64,000 nucleotides of DNA from Chryseobacterium gallinarum (lineage in GTDB: Bacteria > Bacteroidota > Bacteroidia > Flavobacteriales > Weeksellaceae): the NCBI RefSeq assembly GCF_001021975.1, contig NZ_CP009928.1, positions 1,116,001-1,180,000 of the forward strand. The letters run 5' to 3'. Below are positions 37,396-46,579 of the stretch, in pieces. Positions within the stretch are counted from its first letter, which is position 1. Every line of letters begins with the position of its first letter. The notes under the pieces are model-generated. The model did no database searches. It worked only from the letters and a program-made list of their open reading frames with translations, and had not been told where the DNA came from. Position numbers and translations under genes: made by a program.

Positions 37396-37878
37396 ATGAA
37401 ACAAAAATTATTAATTATATTGACAGTAATATCATTTTTCAATATAAATTGTGTACCACAGAAGAAAGAATACAGTAATAAAAGCCCTTCACAAGCAGGA
37501 CCACAAAAATATCAAATCGAAAAAATAGAATTAAGTGAAGAAACAAGGGGAACGCATAGGATTTTTACATTAACGCCAACTTCTAAAACCACATCTGTAA
37601 ACGGCACTTCGACAACGGCAGTTATGTCATCTACAGAATGGGAAAATATAATAAAACAAGTTCAGGAAATAGATTTGGCTAAAATCTCCTCACTGGAGTC
37701 TCCCACAACCAATAGGTTCTCAGATAGAGCTTTATCTTCTTCCATTTTGATTGTAACCCCTGAAAAAAGATACCAATCTTCTCAATTTGACGCAGGTATC
37801 CCTCCCAAAGAATTAGAAAACCTGTACAGAATTCTTATAAAGGGAAATCAGAAGCCTTCTAAAAAGGCTATACGTTAA
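37396..37878 (+). CDS. Hypothetical secreted protein or lipoprotein
   Basis: A 160-residue protein with an N-terminal hydrophobic segment (KLLIILTVISFFNINC) ending in Cys20, which could be a weak lipoprotein box. The mature part is polar. KYQIEKIELSEETRG and the later IEWE/SSILIVTPEKRYQSSQFD resemble small periplasmic beta-rich proteins, but I recognise no family. It is divergent from the M43 gene and convergent with the DUF6048 gene, whose stop overlaps its own by four bases. No operon partner. Confidence 0.65.
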   Translation: MKQKLLIILTVISFFNINCVPQKKEYSNKSPSQAGPQKYQIEKIELSEETRGTHRIFTLTPTSKTTSVNGTSTTAVMSSTEWENIIKQVQEIDLAKISSLESPTTNRFSDRALSSSILIVTPEKRYQSSQFDAGIPPKELENLYRILIKGNQKPSKKAIR

Positions 37879-38543
37879 AATTTATACGCTATATTCCATG
37901 CAAATCCCATATTGAATTTGGAAGAACTCCGCCCAAATCCCGGGACGATCATAGGTGAAATATCATCCTGTTTAGAAGTGTACATCCAATACCGGGGCTG
38001 CAGATTCACATCTATATAAAAATTGGAATCAAACAACTGTACCCTGCCTCCCAATGTTCCTTCTAACCAAAAGGTAGATTGTGATGACGATGGAAATGCT
38101 ACTGATGAAGTACTCCCTCCAAATCCACGAACAGGAATTGCCATATACTCCTGATTATAGAAAGATCCGGCAACCTTCCCCCCGGCATAAAAACCATTGA
38201 ATTCGTTTTCTGCATCTTTAGCTAACATATAGAAAGCCCCCAGTTTAATGAACGGACCACTTGCCTTTGCATCATAACCATTCTTCTGGTATATATTCTT
38301 TTCAAAACCAGCTTCTGCAATGACATGGAGATTTTCTTTCAGCCTGGAAGAAATAAAACCCTGGTATAGCTTTCTGTCAGAGAAAAAGGCAACTCCTGTG
38401 TTAAGCACATCAAGACCAACCATAAAATTGGGCTCATACTTCCAGTGCTCCTTTTTTACTTCTTTTTTCTCCTGTTTATCCTGAGCCCAGCTTATTATTC
38501 CTAATACACTAAAAAAGAAGGTATAGATTAGTCTTGTCTTCAT
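37875..38543 (-). CDS. DUF6048-type outer membrane beta-barrel-like protein
   Basis: A 222-residue protein with a signal peptide (ending SWAQ, about 1-20), a charged linker (KEKKEVKKEHW) and alternating hydrophobic strands (FMVGLDVLNTGVAFF, LQPRYWMY, FNMGFAWNIAYKF). The terminal aromatic residue is typical of barrel insertion. In Flavobacteriia a protein of this kind follows a DUF6452 protein downstream of rlmD, as here. The start overlaps the DUF6452 gene by 35 bases, so translation is probably coupled. Function unknown. Confidence 0.75.
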   Translation of the reverse strand: MKTRLIYTFFFSVLGIISWAQDKQEKKEVKKEHWKYEPNFMVGLDVLNTGVAFFSDRKLYQGFISSRLKENLHVIAEAGFEKNIYQKNGYDAKASGPFIKLGAFYMLAKDAENEFNGFYAGGKVAGSFYNQEYMAIPVRGFGGSTSSVAFPSSSQSTFWLEGTLGGRVQLFDSNFYIDVNLQPRYWMYTSKQDDISPMIVPGFGRSSSKFNMGFAWNIAYKF

Positions 38544-38985
38544 TCTCTATTTGATTTAGTCCTTCTTCCAGGTTTTGAACAGGATTAGGAGTGATTAATT
38601 GTGAACTTAAATTATCATAATTTTTTTTGATCCCGCATCCCGGAGATACGTAGGTAGATCTGGTAGTATAGTTTATTCTAACCTTGGATTCAGTCCCTTT
38701 GGTGCTTACCTTAAAATATACATCGGTATATGGCGAATCATCTACCCTTAAAGGAATCAGCCTTGAATCTATTTTGGTCTGCCAACCCAGATCTACTTTA
38801 CCGGATCCATAGTCAACAGCAACATTCAGGGAATCTACAGTCATTGGTTTTCCGGACTTTATTGATATAAAAGCCACTTTCATTCTGGGAGTTCCTTCTC
38901 CGCTTTCACAGATATCATCATCCCCTCCACAGGAAAACAGAATCCCCAGAAAACAGATTGTTATGAGAAATTTAAGGTATTTCAT
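38509..38985 (-). CDS. DUF6452-type lipoprotein
   Basis: A 158-residue lipoprotein. The signal sequence ends in GILFSC with lipidated Cys19 and an acidic +2 region (GGDDD). The mature part has CESGEGTPRMKVAF, matching the family's conserved C-x-x-x-TPR segment, and a second Cys pair (SPGCGIKKNYD). It lies between rlmD and the DUF6048 gene on one strand, the order seen in Flavobacteriia. It is likely anchored to the outer membrane. Role unknown; the coupled gene downstream suggests they work together. Confidence 0.8.
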   Translation of the reverse strand: MKYLKFLITICFLGILFSCGGDDDICESGEGTPRMKVAFISIKSGKPMTVDSLNVAVDYGSGKVDLGWQTKIDSRLIPLRVDDSPYTDVYFKVSTKGTESKVRINYTTRSTYVSPGCGIKKNYDNLSSQLITPNPVQNLEEGLNQIENEDKTNLYLLF

Positions 38986-39016
38986 ACTATGATTTGAAAT
39001 TCAAATTTAAATAAAT

Positions 39017-40426
39017 TTATTTTTTAATCAATAAAGCAATGTTTTCAACGTGGTGTGTTTGCGGGAACATATCTACCGGCAATATCTTAACTAATGTATA
39101 ATGGTCTTTCATTAAGGCTAAATCCCTGGCTTGTGTAGCCGAATTACAGCTTACGTAAACCACTTTTTCCGGAGAAAGTTTCAAAATCTGTTCCACGACT
39201 TTCTGATGCATTCCGTCCCTGGGAGGATCAGTGATTAAAACGTCTGCTTTAGGATGATTAGCCAGGAAGTCGTCATTGAAGATATCTTTCATATCTCCAC
39301 AATAGAAAGTCGTATTTGTAAGTCCGTTCAATTCCGCATGTTCTATCGCTGCATCAATAGCTTCCTGTACTGATTCTATACCGATTACCTGTTTTGCGTT
39401 TCTTGCCACGTATTGAGCAATTGTTCCTGTTCCCGTATACAGGTCATACACTACTTCATCTCCTTTCAGATCTGCAAATTCCAATGTTTTCCTGTAAAGC
39501 TCCAAAGCTTGCTTATAATTTGTCTGGAAAAATGATTTTGGCCCGATTTTAAACTTCAGCCCATCCATTTCTTCCATCAGATATCCTTGCCCGGAATAAA
39601 CATTAATATCCAGATCGTAAATTGAGTCATTGGCTTTTGGATTAATGGCATACACCAATGTTTTGATTTGTGGAAACTTCTCTAATATAAATTCAAAAAG
39701 CTTCTCCCTGTTTTCTTTTTCTTCTCTGAAAAGCTGGAATAGCACCATCCATTCTCCTTTAGAGTTCTGTCTCATCATTAAGGTTCTCAGGAACCCTTCA
39801 TGATTTCTTACATCAAAGAAATCCAGTCCGGTTTCAACAGCATATTCTTTTACAGCCAACCTGATTGCGTTAGAAGGGTCTTCCTGCAGGAAACATTCTT
39901 TAAGATCCAGAATTTTACTCCACATTCCCGGGATATGAAAACCTAGCGCATCTTTACTTCCAAAGTTTTCTTCAGAGCTTATTTCATATTGAGTAAGCCA
40001 TCTCGCATTAGAGAAAGAGAACTCCATTTTATTCCTGTAGAAATATTGTTCTTCAGAGCCCAATATTGAAACTGTTTCAAAATCTTCAATCCCCCCGATT
40101 CTTTTAATATTGTTATATACTTCTTCCTGCTTAAAAGCCAATTGCTTCTCATAGCTCATATTCTGCCATTTGCACCCTCCACAAGTACCAAAATGAATAC
40201 ATTTAGGCTCTACTCTGTAAGGTGATTTCTCAAGAACTTCTATAGCTTCGCCTTCATAATATTTAGACTTTGCCTTTTTCACTCTTATATTAACAATATC
40301 ACCCGGAATTGCACCTGAAACCATTACTGTTTTACCCTCTTCTGTTCTTCCGATTGCAACACCTTTTGCTCCTGCATTAACAAGTTTGATGTTCTCAAGA
40401 ATTATATTTTTTTTCTTCTTACTCAT
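39017..40426 (-). CDS. rlmD: 23S rRNA (uracil-C5)-methyltransferase, RlmD/RumA type
   Basis: A 469-residue protein from ATG 40426. An N-terminal TRAM-like domain (about 5-65) precedes an iron-sulfur-type cysteine cluster (CIHFGTCGGCKWQ). The Rossmann methyltransferase domain has DLYTGTGTIAQY for SAM, ITDPPRDG and the catalytic Cys in YVSCNSATQARDL. It methylates a uridine of 23S rRNA, in the family of U1939 enzymes. The frame continues upstream to 40483, but that extension would cover the TATTTTTG promoter, so the shorter start is preferred. It heads the rlmD-DUF6452-DUF6048 group. Confidence 0.88.
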   Translation of the reverse strand: MSKKKKNIILENIKLVNAGAKGVAIGRTEEGKTVMVSGAIPGDIVNIRVKKAKSKYYEGEAIEVLEKSPYRVEPKCIHFGTCGGCKWQNMSYEKQLAFKQEEVYNNIKRIGGIEDFETVSILGSEEQYFYRNKMEFSFSNARWLTQYEISSEENFGSKDALGFHIPGMWSKILDLKECFLQEDPSNAIRLAVKEYAVETGLDFFDVRNHEGFLRTLMMRQNSKGEWMVLFQLFREEKENREKLFEFILEKFPQIKTLVYAINPKANDSIYDLDINVYSGQGYLMEEMDGLKFKIGPKSFFQTNYKQALELYRKTLEFADLKGDEVVYDLYTGTGTIAQYVARNAKQVIGIESVQEAIDAAIEHAELNGLTNTTFYCGDMKDIFNDDFLANHPKADVLITDPPRDGMHQKVVEQILKLSPEKVVYVSCNSATQARDLALMKDHYTLVKILPVDMFPQTHHVENIALLIKK

Positions 40427-40472
40427 TCTAAAATTTTCTATTTTCCTGATTGAAACTTCACATTTCAGTTTG

Positions 40473-40480
40473 CAAAAATA
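40473..40480 (-). promoter_or_regulatory. rlmD promoter, -7 box TATTTTTG
   Basis: A TAnnTTTG match on the minus strand, 46 bases upstream of ATG 40426 and just after the terminator of the preceding gene. Confidence 0.5.
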
Positions 40481-40489
40481 CAATAAAAA

Positions 40490-40513
40490 AAACCTTATCC
40501 GAAGATAAGGTTT
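40490..40513 (-). terminator. Terminator of the TlpA-like lipoprotein gene
   Basis: A ten-base stem AAACCTTATC/GATAAGGTTT closed on the minus strand by a TTCG tetraloop and followed by a run of Ts. It lies 21 bases past the stop at 40534. Confidence 0.85.
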
Positions 40514-40533
40514 CTATACTGTGTTAAAGTTTA

Positions 40534-42075
40534 TTATTTTGTTGGAGCCGGCTGCGGGTTTGCTGGCTGTGGCGCTTGCTGCTGAGCAGAAGGTGCAGGC
40601 TGTAGTTGCGGCTGCATCTGCATATTTGGATCTACTTTTGGAGCTGATAACCCTGTCAGTTTATCCAGAATAGTCACTAATTCCTGCTCACCAAGGTTTA
40701 CAAAAGATCTGCTGGCAATTTTGCCATCTTTATCAATGATTACAAAACAAGGTAATTTGAACCCGTAAACACCATATTTCTTTGCTATATCAGATTCCAT
40801 TCCGCCCTCTGCATATACATTGACTCCCTGGATACCTTTCAGTAGAGAATTACTTGTTTTTACAAACTGATCTTTTGTATCATCCACATTAACGTATACA
40901 AAATTCATTTTAGATTTATAAAAGTTAACCACTTCCTTCAAAACAGGAATGGTAGCTTCACTGATATAAGGATTCCATGAAGCGTAGAAAAACAACATAT
41001 AAGGCTTACCTTTGTTTTCAGAAAGCTTATAAGTTTTTCCGTCTTGCTTTACTAAAGCCGCTTCAGGGGCTGCTTCTCCGATTTTAAGACCTGTAATAGC
41101 CATCTGCATTTTAAGTAAATCACTTTTAATCGTGGCATCTTTAATATCGGAATCAATAATTTTCTTGATCTTTTCAATCTTATTCGCCGGGGTTGTCGGG
41201 TGAATGTCTGCCTGTGCCATTACAAAAGCCAATAAATAATCTTTCGCAGTCTGAGAGATATCTTTTTTAGTTTTTAAATACTTGGCAAATAATTCCGAAG
41301 TGGTAATATCTGTTTTTCCTTTACTGTTAGCTTCCGCATATTTCTGGAAATCCGGAGTCATCTTTACCAACAAATATTGTCTGTAAAGCGGAATTGTTTT
41401 CACCATTGCCTCTTTATCATCATCCAGCTTTGTTTCATAGTCTTTGAAAGCTTTTGAAGCCTTATATGACGGATTACCAGACATTGGACCATGTGACATT
41501 TCATAGTTGGCTAGCAAATTAAGTATTGTCACCTTCACATCATTCTTTTTCCATTCCAGCAATGCTTTACTAGGGTTAAATTTCTTGGCAAGCTCATCTA
41601 CATTTTTATTAATGTCTGATTCTACTTTATGCATTCCTTTTAAGAATGTAGCTTCATCTCCGCTCATTAACTGACCTAAATTGACACTGGTACCATAGTC
41701 TCCTAAAAATTTCTGGCTTCCCTGAAGAAAGTCATTATTCTTTTTAGCATCACCGGTAATAATATATTCATTAGGGAAAGTAGCACCATTTCCTGAGATG
41801 TTAACTTTTTGTCCTCTCTCAAGGTAGATCAGGTTTTGTCTGCCGGCATAGTTGATCACATACATTCCATCTTTAGGAGCTTCAAAACTTCCGGAAAAGT
41901 TCCCGTTTTTATCTAAACCAATATTAACCAAAGGTAAGGTTCCCACTCCAGAAGCTTCTACAAATTCGATTCTTTCCAGTGGAGAACTTCCGGTAATTTT
42001 TCCTTTTACTTCTACTTTTTTTGAACAAGACATCACAAAAACTGTGATGATAAACAATAAAAGATATTTTTTCAT
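40534..42075 (-). CDS. TlpA/AhpC-TSA-like lipoprotein lacking the CxxC active site
   Basis: A 513-residue protein. The lipoprotein signal ends VFVMSC with Cys17. An N-terminal DUF4369-like beta domain (about 20-110) is followed by a helical middle region and a thioredoxin-fold domain (about 332-475; IGEAAPEAALVKQDGK, PCFVIIDKDGKI). Where active TlpA proteins have WCxxC, this one has Trp367-Asn-Pro-Tyr-Ile371, so thiol-disulfide exchange is not expected. The last 30 residues are Pro/Gln/Ala-rich. It probably acts as a binding or structural periplasmic protein. It has its own terminator and no operon partner. Confidence 0.85.
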   Translation of the reverse strand: MKKYLLLFIITVFVMSCSKKVEVKGKITGSSPLERIEFVEASGVGTLPLVNIGLDKNGNFSGSFEAPKDGMYVINYAGRQNLIYLERGQKVNISGNGATFPNEYIITGDAKKNNDFLQGSQKFLGDYGTSVNLGQLMSGDEATFLKGMHKVESDINKNVDELAKKFNPSKALLEWKKNDVKVTILNLLANYEMSHGPMSGNPSYKASKAFKDYETKLDDDKEAMVKTIPLYRQYLLVKMTPDFQKYAEANSKGKTDITTSELFAKYLKTKKDISQTAKDYLLAFVMAQADIHPTTPANKIEKIKKIIDSDIKDATIKSDLLKMQMAITGLKIGEAAPEAALVKQDGKTYKLSENKGKPYMLFFYASWNPYISEATIPVLKEVVNFYKSKMNFVYVNVDDTKDQFVKTSNSLLKGIQGVNVYAEGGMESDIAKKYGVYGFKLPCFVIIDKDGKIASRSFVNLGEQELVTILDKLTGLSAPKVDPNMQMQPQLQPAPSAQQQAPQPANPQPAPTK

Positions 42076-42333
42076 TTCAATTTTTAATATTACACAAAAA
42101 TACGCTTTTTAGGGCATCTTCATTCACACTGAATATTTTTTTTGAAAATTTTATTACACCTGGTCATAAAGGACATTGCTCCCCTTTTTTCCGCGTTATC
42201 ATCTTCAAAAAAACACCCGAAAAGCTTTTTTATTATTAGTTTAACTATTCTCCAAATATATACTTATTCAGCAAAGAACACCTAAAGCCAATCAATAAGT
42301 TAACAAACTTTAACAGCAAAAAGATAAGCACAA

Positions 42334-42364
42334 AAAAATCGCCTTCGAAACGAGAGCGATTTTT
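42334..42364. terminator. Hairpin next to the sdhB-like fragment
   Basis: Arms AAAAATCGC and GCGATTTTT (42334-42342 with 42356-42364) with a partly paired loop. On the minus strand it lies 18 bases past the stop of the sdhB-like fragment and may be the original sdhB terminator. Confidence 0.6.
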
Positions 42365-42382
42365 AAGTGTTTTGAATCAATT

Positions 42383-42532
42383 CTATCCTTGATCTACAAG
42401 AGCAGACATGTATTCTCTATATATTCTTGCATTATTCTCAATAATATATATCCCAAAGCTCTCATCTTCTACCCAATCTGCAACAAAGTATTCTAAATCT
42501 TCCCTCTTGTAGTGTTTAAGGAGATATATAAT
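42383..42532 (-). pseudogene. Decayed second copy of the sdhB 3' end (SdhB C-terminal fragment)
   Basis: The stretch 42381-42439 matches the true sdhB end (42950-43008) at roughly 50 of 59 positions, including a perfect run of 25. In the same frame it encodes REYMSALVDQG and a stop, against [11 protein letters not shown] in SdhB. The frame stays open for 49 codons upstream (LLKHYKREDLEYFVADWV...), but that part is not SdhB and has no ATG before the shared segment. It lies downstream of a bacteriocin-like gene and next to a terminator hairpin. Probably a relic of duplication or of insertion at the sdhB end. Confidence 0.6.
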
Positions 42533-42547
42533 TTACAGTAAACATAA

Positions 42548-42772
42548 TCAATATCCCCATCCATAGTCATATGTTGTACAATAACCCGACATAAAAGGTA
42601 AAGGAGCCGCGGAACAATAACAATTTGAAGAATAAGTTTTACAACTTATGCCTTGATAACTGCAATAGCCTCCACAAAATCCATCGTTACCGTTTATTCC
42701 GCTCTCACTATTAAAAGCCCCACTAATAGTTCTCATTTCATTTCTTGATAATTTTTTTTTAAATTTTCTCAT
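42548..42772 (-). CDS. Bacteriocin-like small peptide with double-Gly-type leader variant
   Basis: A 74-residue product. The N-terminal part is a basic leader, MRKFKKKLSRNEMRTISGAF, resembling the class of GG-leader peptides of Bacteroidota, with Gly-Ala rather than Gly-Gly before the likely cut near residue 19. The mature part has six cysteines (33, 37, 44, 51, 53, 65) and is rich in Gly, Ser and Tyr, consistent with three disulfides or other modification. No exporter, modification enzyme or immunity gene is adjacent. The gene lies between sdhB and a second copy of the sdhB 3' end. It is small but has a good ATG and family likeness. Confidence 0.7.
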   Translation of the reverse strand: MRKFKKKLSRNEMRTISGAFNSESGINGNDGFCGGYCSYQGISCKTYSSNCYCSAAPLPFMSGYCTTYDYGWGY

Positions 42773-42897
42773 GTGTTTTTATTTAGATTTATCTTATAAA
42801 GATATCCACTCAAAAGCATTGAACAACACTACAAACCACTAATTAACAAAACATTAACCCGTTCAATTAAAAATTATCTAAGAAATATTAAATAAAA

Positions 42898-42925
42898 AAA
42901 ATACCGTTTTTACAAACGGTATTTT
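42898..42925 (-). terminator. Terminator of the sdhCAB operon
   Basis: Perfect 12-base arms AAAATACCGTTT/AAACGGTATTTT (42898-42909 with 42914-42925), A- and T-rich outside, 27 bases past the sdhB stop. Confidence 0.8.
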
Positions 42926-42951
42926 CTATTGATAAAATTAATTTTATTTTT

Positions 42952-43719
42952 CTATCCTTGATCTACAAGAGCAGCCATGTATTCTCTGTTCATCCTTGCA
43001 ATGTTTTCAAGAGAAATACCTTTAGGGCATTCAACTTCGCATGCTCCCGTATTTGAACAGTTTCCGAATCCTTCTTCATCCATAGCTTTCACCATGTTCA
43101 GAACTCTTCTCTTAGCTTCTATCCTACCTTGAGGAAGCAATGCATACTGAGAAACTTTAGCTCCCACAAATAGCATTGCAGATCCGTTTTTACAGGTAGC
43201 TACACAAGCTCCACATCCGATGCAAGCTGCAGCATCCATTGCTCTGTCTGCGTCTTCTTTCGGAACCGGAATTGCATTAGCATCCAACGTATTACCGGAA
43301 GTGTTTACAGAGATGAAACCACCTGCTGCCATCACTCTGTCGAATGCGCTTCTGTCTACCATCAAATCCTTGATAACAGGAAAAGCAGCACTTCTCCAAG
43401 GCTCAATAACGATCGTTTCTCCGTCTTTGAACATCCTCATGTGAAGCTGACAAGTTGTAATACCTGTATCAGGACCATGAGCTCTACCGTTGATGTATAG
43501 TGAACACATCCCGCAGATTCCTTCACGACAGTCGTGGTCAAATGCGATAGGTTCTTTACCTTCGTTAATTAAATTTTCGTTCAGGATATCCAGCATCTCC
43601 AAAAAAGAAGAATCTGTAGATACATCTGATATTTTGTAGGTCTCAAACTGACCTTTAGATTTATTATTTTTTTGTCTCCAAATTTTCAGCGTAAGATGTA
43701 AGCCTTTTTTTGCACTCAT
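42952..43719 (-). CDS. sdhB: Succinate dehydrogenase/fumarate reductase iron-sulfur subunit
   Basis: A 255-residue electron-transfer subunit linking the FAD of SdhA to the quinone. The [2Fe-2S] ligands are in CREGICGMC and the distal TTC, and the two 4Fe/3Fe clusters are bound by [11 protein letters not shown] and [12 protein letters not shown]. Length and motif order are typical. It is the last gene of the operon (sdhC-sdhA-sdhB, all minus), 24 bases after sdhA. Its last 20 codons have a diverged copy at 42383. Confidence 0.96.
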   Translation of the reverse strand: MSAKKGLHLTLKIWRQKNNKSKGQFETYKISDVSTDSSFLEMLDILNENLINEGKEPIAFDHDCREGICGMCSLYINGRAHGPDTGITTCQLHMRMFKDGETIVIEPWRSAAFPVIKDLMVDRSAFDRVMAAGGFISVNTSGNTLDANAIPVPKEDADRAMDAAACIGCGACVATCKNGSAMLFVGAKVSQYALLPQGRIEAKRRVLNMVKAMDEEGFGNCSNTGACEVECPKGISLENIARMNREYMAALVDQG

Positions 43720-43743
43720 AATGTTATATTTATAGGTTGGAGA

Positions 43744-45756
43744 TTATTTGTAACTTCTAGTTTTAACCTCGATGTTCTCGTATATCAGTTCTTCCTTATG
43801 CAATACTTCCGTATTGATATCCGGTCCCTGATATTCCCAAGCTCCGACGTATTTGTAGTTTACGTCATCTCTTTCCGCTTCTCCATCCGGAGTAGAATGG
43901 TCTTCACGGAAATGTCCACCACAAGATTCGTTTCTGTGTAGTGCATCGATAGCCATTAGTTGTCCTAATTCCAGGAAGTCTGCCACCCTGAATGCTTTTT
44001 CAAGCTCAGTGTTCATTCCTTCACCTTCACCAGGTACTTTTACATTTTTCCAGAAGTCGTTTCTTACTTCTTCAATTTCTTTAATTGCTTCTCTCAACCC
44101 TTCAGGAGTTCTTCCCATCCCTACTTTATTCCACATGATGTGTCCAAGTTTCTTATGGAAGTAATCTACAGAATGAGTTCCTTTATTATTCAGGAAGAAA
44201 TCAATTTTCTCTTTAATCCCTTTTTCTGCTTCATCAAAAGCCCCTGAATTAGTTGGGATCTCCCCTGTTCTGATATCTGCAGAAAGGTAATCTGCAATTG
44301 TGTAAGGAAGTACAAAGTATCCGTCAGCAAGACCTTGCATCAATGCAGATGCCCCCAATCTGTTAGCACCGTGATCAGAGAAATTAGCTTCGCCGATTAC
44401 AAAACATCCTGGGATAGTAGACTGAAGATTATAATCTACCCATACTCCTCCCATTGTATAGTGAACAGCAGGATAAATCTTCATCGGAGTTTTATAAGGA
44501 TCATCTGCTGTAATTTTTTCGTACATCACGAACAAGTTACCGTATTTCTCCTCAACCCATTTCTTACCAAGGTCATAGATCTGCTGATCTGTAGGGTTAT
44601 GAATATGTTTTTCGATAGCAGCTTCTTTACCTTTTTTAATGATCTCTGTAGAGAAATCAAGGAAAACTCCTTCTTTAGTATCATTATTTTCGATTCCGAA
44701 TCCGGCGTCACATCTTTCTTTAGCTGCTCTGGAAGCAACGTCTCTCGGTACAAGGTTACCGAATGCCGGATATCTTCTTTCTAAATAGTAATCTCTGTCT
44801 TCTTCTTTAATATTTTCAGGTCTTAATTTGCCTTCCCTGATAGCTACTGCATCTTCAATTTTTTTAGGAACCCAGATTCTTCCTGAGTTTCTTAATGATT
44901 CAGACATCAGAGTCAGTTTAGACTGCTGGGTCCCGTGAACCGGAATACAAGTCGGGTGAATCTGTACATAGCAAGGGTTTGCAAAATAAGCTCCTTTCTT
45001 ATGAATTTTCCAGGCTGCAGAAACGTTTGATCCCATGGCGTTGGTAGAAAGGAAATATACGTTTCCGTATCCTCCAGAAGCGATTACTACTGCGTGAGCA
45101 GAATGTCTTTCAATCTCTCCAGTTACAAGGTTTCTGGCGATAATTCCTCTTGCTTTTCCGTCAACAATAACAAGATCCATCATTTCATGACGGTTATACA
45201 TTTTGATTCTACCTTTACCGATCTGACGGCTCATCGCAGAATATGCACCTAATAATAATTGCTGACCTGTTTGCCCTTTTGCGTAGAAAGTTCTTTTTAC
45301 CTGAACCCCACCAAACGAACGGTTATCTAACTGACCTCCGTAATCTCTTCCGAAAGGAACTCCCTGGGAAACACACTGGTCAATAATATTTGCAGAAACT
45401 TCAGCCAATCTGTAAACATTAGCTTCTCTCGCTCTATAGTCACCTCCTTTGATGGTATCATAGAATAATCTATAGGTAGAGTCACCGTCTCCCTGGTAAT
45501 TCTTAGCTGCGTTGATCCCTCCCTGAGCTGCGATAGAGTGAGCTCTTCTTGGAGAATCCTGATAACAGAAAGCTTTTACGTTATATCCTTGCTCAGCCAA
45601 AGTAGCTGCAGCAGAACCTCCTGCCAGACCTGTACCTACAACAATAATATCAATCTTATCTCTGTTGTTTGGTGCAACAAGGTTCATATGGTCTTTATGA
45701 TTTTTCCATTTGTCCTTTAATGGACCTGCAGGAATTTTTGAATCTAATTTACTCAT
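43744..45756 (-). CDS. sdhA: Succinate dehydrogenase/fumarate reductase flavoprotein subunit
   Basis: A 670-residue FAD-carrying catalytic subunit oxidising succinate to fumarate. The FAD-binding [20 protein letters not shown] is near the N-terminus. The covalent flavin region is [19 protein letters not shown], with the His that attaches FAD. Later marks are [11 protein letters not shown] and [19 protein letters not shown]. Its length is longer than the E. coli enzyme and matches the Bacteroidota/Bacillus-type complex with a single cytochrome b subunit. Spacing to sdhC is 16 bases and to sdhB 24. Confidence 0.97.
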   Translation of the reverse strand: MSKLDSKIPAGPLKDKWKNHKDHMNLVAPNNRDKIDIIVVGTGLAGGSAAATLAEQGYNVKAFCYQDSPRRAHSIAAQGGINAAKNYQGDGDSTYRLFYDTIKGGDYRAREANVYRLAEVSANIIDQCVSQGVPFGRDYGGQLDNRSFGGVQVKRTFYAKGQTGQQLLLGAYSAMSRQIGKGRIKMYNRHEMMDLVIVDGKARGIIARNLVTGEIERHSAHAVVIASGGYGNVYFLSTNAMGSNVSAAWKIHKKGAYFANPCYVQIHPTCIPVHGTQQSKLTLMSESLRNSGRIWVPKKIEDAVAIREGKLRPENIKEEDRDYYLERRYPAFGNLVPRDVASRAAKERCDAGFGIENNDTKEGVFLDFSTEIIKKGKEAAIEKHIHNPTDQQIYDLGKKWVEEKYGNLFVMYEKITADDPYKTPMKIYPAVHYTMGGVWVDYNLQSTIPGCFVIGEANFSDHGANRLGASALMQGLADGYFVLPYTIADYLSADIRTGEIPTNSGAFDEAEKGIKEKIDFFLNNKGTHSVDYFHKKLGHIMWNKVGMGRTPEGLREAIKEIEEVRNDFWKNVKVPGEGEGMNTELEKAFRVADFLELGQLMAIDALHRNESCGGHFREDHSTPDGEAERDDVNYKYVGAWEYQGPDINTEVLHKEELIYENIEVKTRSYK

Positions 45757-45772
45757 AATTAGTATATTGATA

Positions 45773-46435
45773 TTATTGAGTTATAAAATGGAAAATTGCG
45801 ATGAAAATAAATCCTGCAGGAATAAGGATAGAATACCATTTCCCCACAGCTTTAATCACCGGCGTATATTTTGGATGTCTTGCTCCAACAGACTGGAAAG
45901 AAGACTGGAACCCGTGTGCCAGGTGTAATCCTAATAAAACAAAAGAAATTACATATAAAGCCACTCTCCAAAGATCAGCAAACTTCTCATGAAGCTCCGG
46001 CCAGAAACGTTCTGCATCAGGAGATATTCCTTCCACATACTTATAGTTAATTTCATGTAACCAGAAATCATATAAGTGAAGCGCCAGAAAAGCCAGAACA
46101 ACCGCCCCGGAAATGATCATATTTCTGGACATCCATGAAGAATTCATAGAAGGGTTGTTGGATTCATACTTTACCGGACGTGCTTTATTATTCTTGATCT
46201 CCAGCACAAACCCCATTACAAAATGAAATATTACTGCAAAGCCAAGAATAGGCTGCATTAAGAACTGCACAAAAGGATTATAGCCCATAAAATCAGAAGC
46301 CGTATTGAAGGCGTCCTTATTCAGAACTGATAACAAATTGGTCGTCAAATGCAGTATAAGAAAAATCAGCAAAAACATAGCTGATAATGCCATAGCATAT
46401 TTTCTACCTATCGTAGAACTCGTTAAACCTGCCAT
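45773..46435 (-). CDS. sdhC: Succinate dehydrogenase cytochrome b subunit
   Basis: A 220-residue integral membrane protein with about five hydrophobic segments. It starts [19 protein letters not shown], the family's opening, and has histidines in the membrane segments ([34 protein letters not shown]) fit for heme ligation. It anchors SdhAB and passes electrons to menaquinone. It is the first gene of the operon, with a TAnnTTTG promoter 24 bases ahead. Confidence 0.93.
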   Translation of the reverse strand: MAGLTSSTIGRKYAMALSAMFLLIFLILHLTTNLLSVLNKDAFNTASDFMGYNPFVQFLMQPILGFAVIFHFVMGFVLEIKNNKARPVKYESNNPSMNSSWMSRNMIISGAVVLAFLALHLYDFWLHEINYKYVEGISPDAERFWPELHEKFADLWRVALYVISFVLLGLHLAHGFQSSFQSVGARHPKYTPVIKAVGKWYSILIPAGFIFIAIFHFITQ

Positions 46436-46459
46436 ATAAGTTTAAATTTGAATTTCCCA

Positions 46460-46467
46460 CAAAATTA
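46460..46467 (-). promoter_or_regulatory. sdhCAB promoter, -7 box TAATTTTG
   Basis: A TAnnTTTG match on the minus strand, 24 bases ahead of the sdhC ATG. It would drive the three-gene operon. Confidence 0.5.
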
Positions 46468-46579
46468 AGAAATGTTAACAATATCGAAAAGTGAGAAATC
46501 TCACAATTAGCCAGTTTGTAATCTTTCTAAATAAGAGTAAAACACGTTATAAATAGAGAAAAACCCAAAATAAAATTCA

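Noticed and set aside
42383..42532. 49-codon frame as an independent small gene
   Set aside because: No start codon precedes the SdhB-like end and it terminates exactly as sdhB does; it is better explained as a duplicated gene end.
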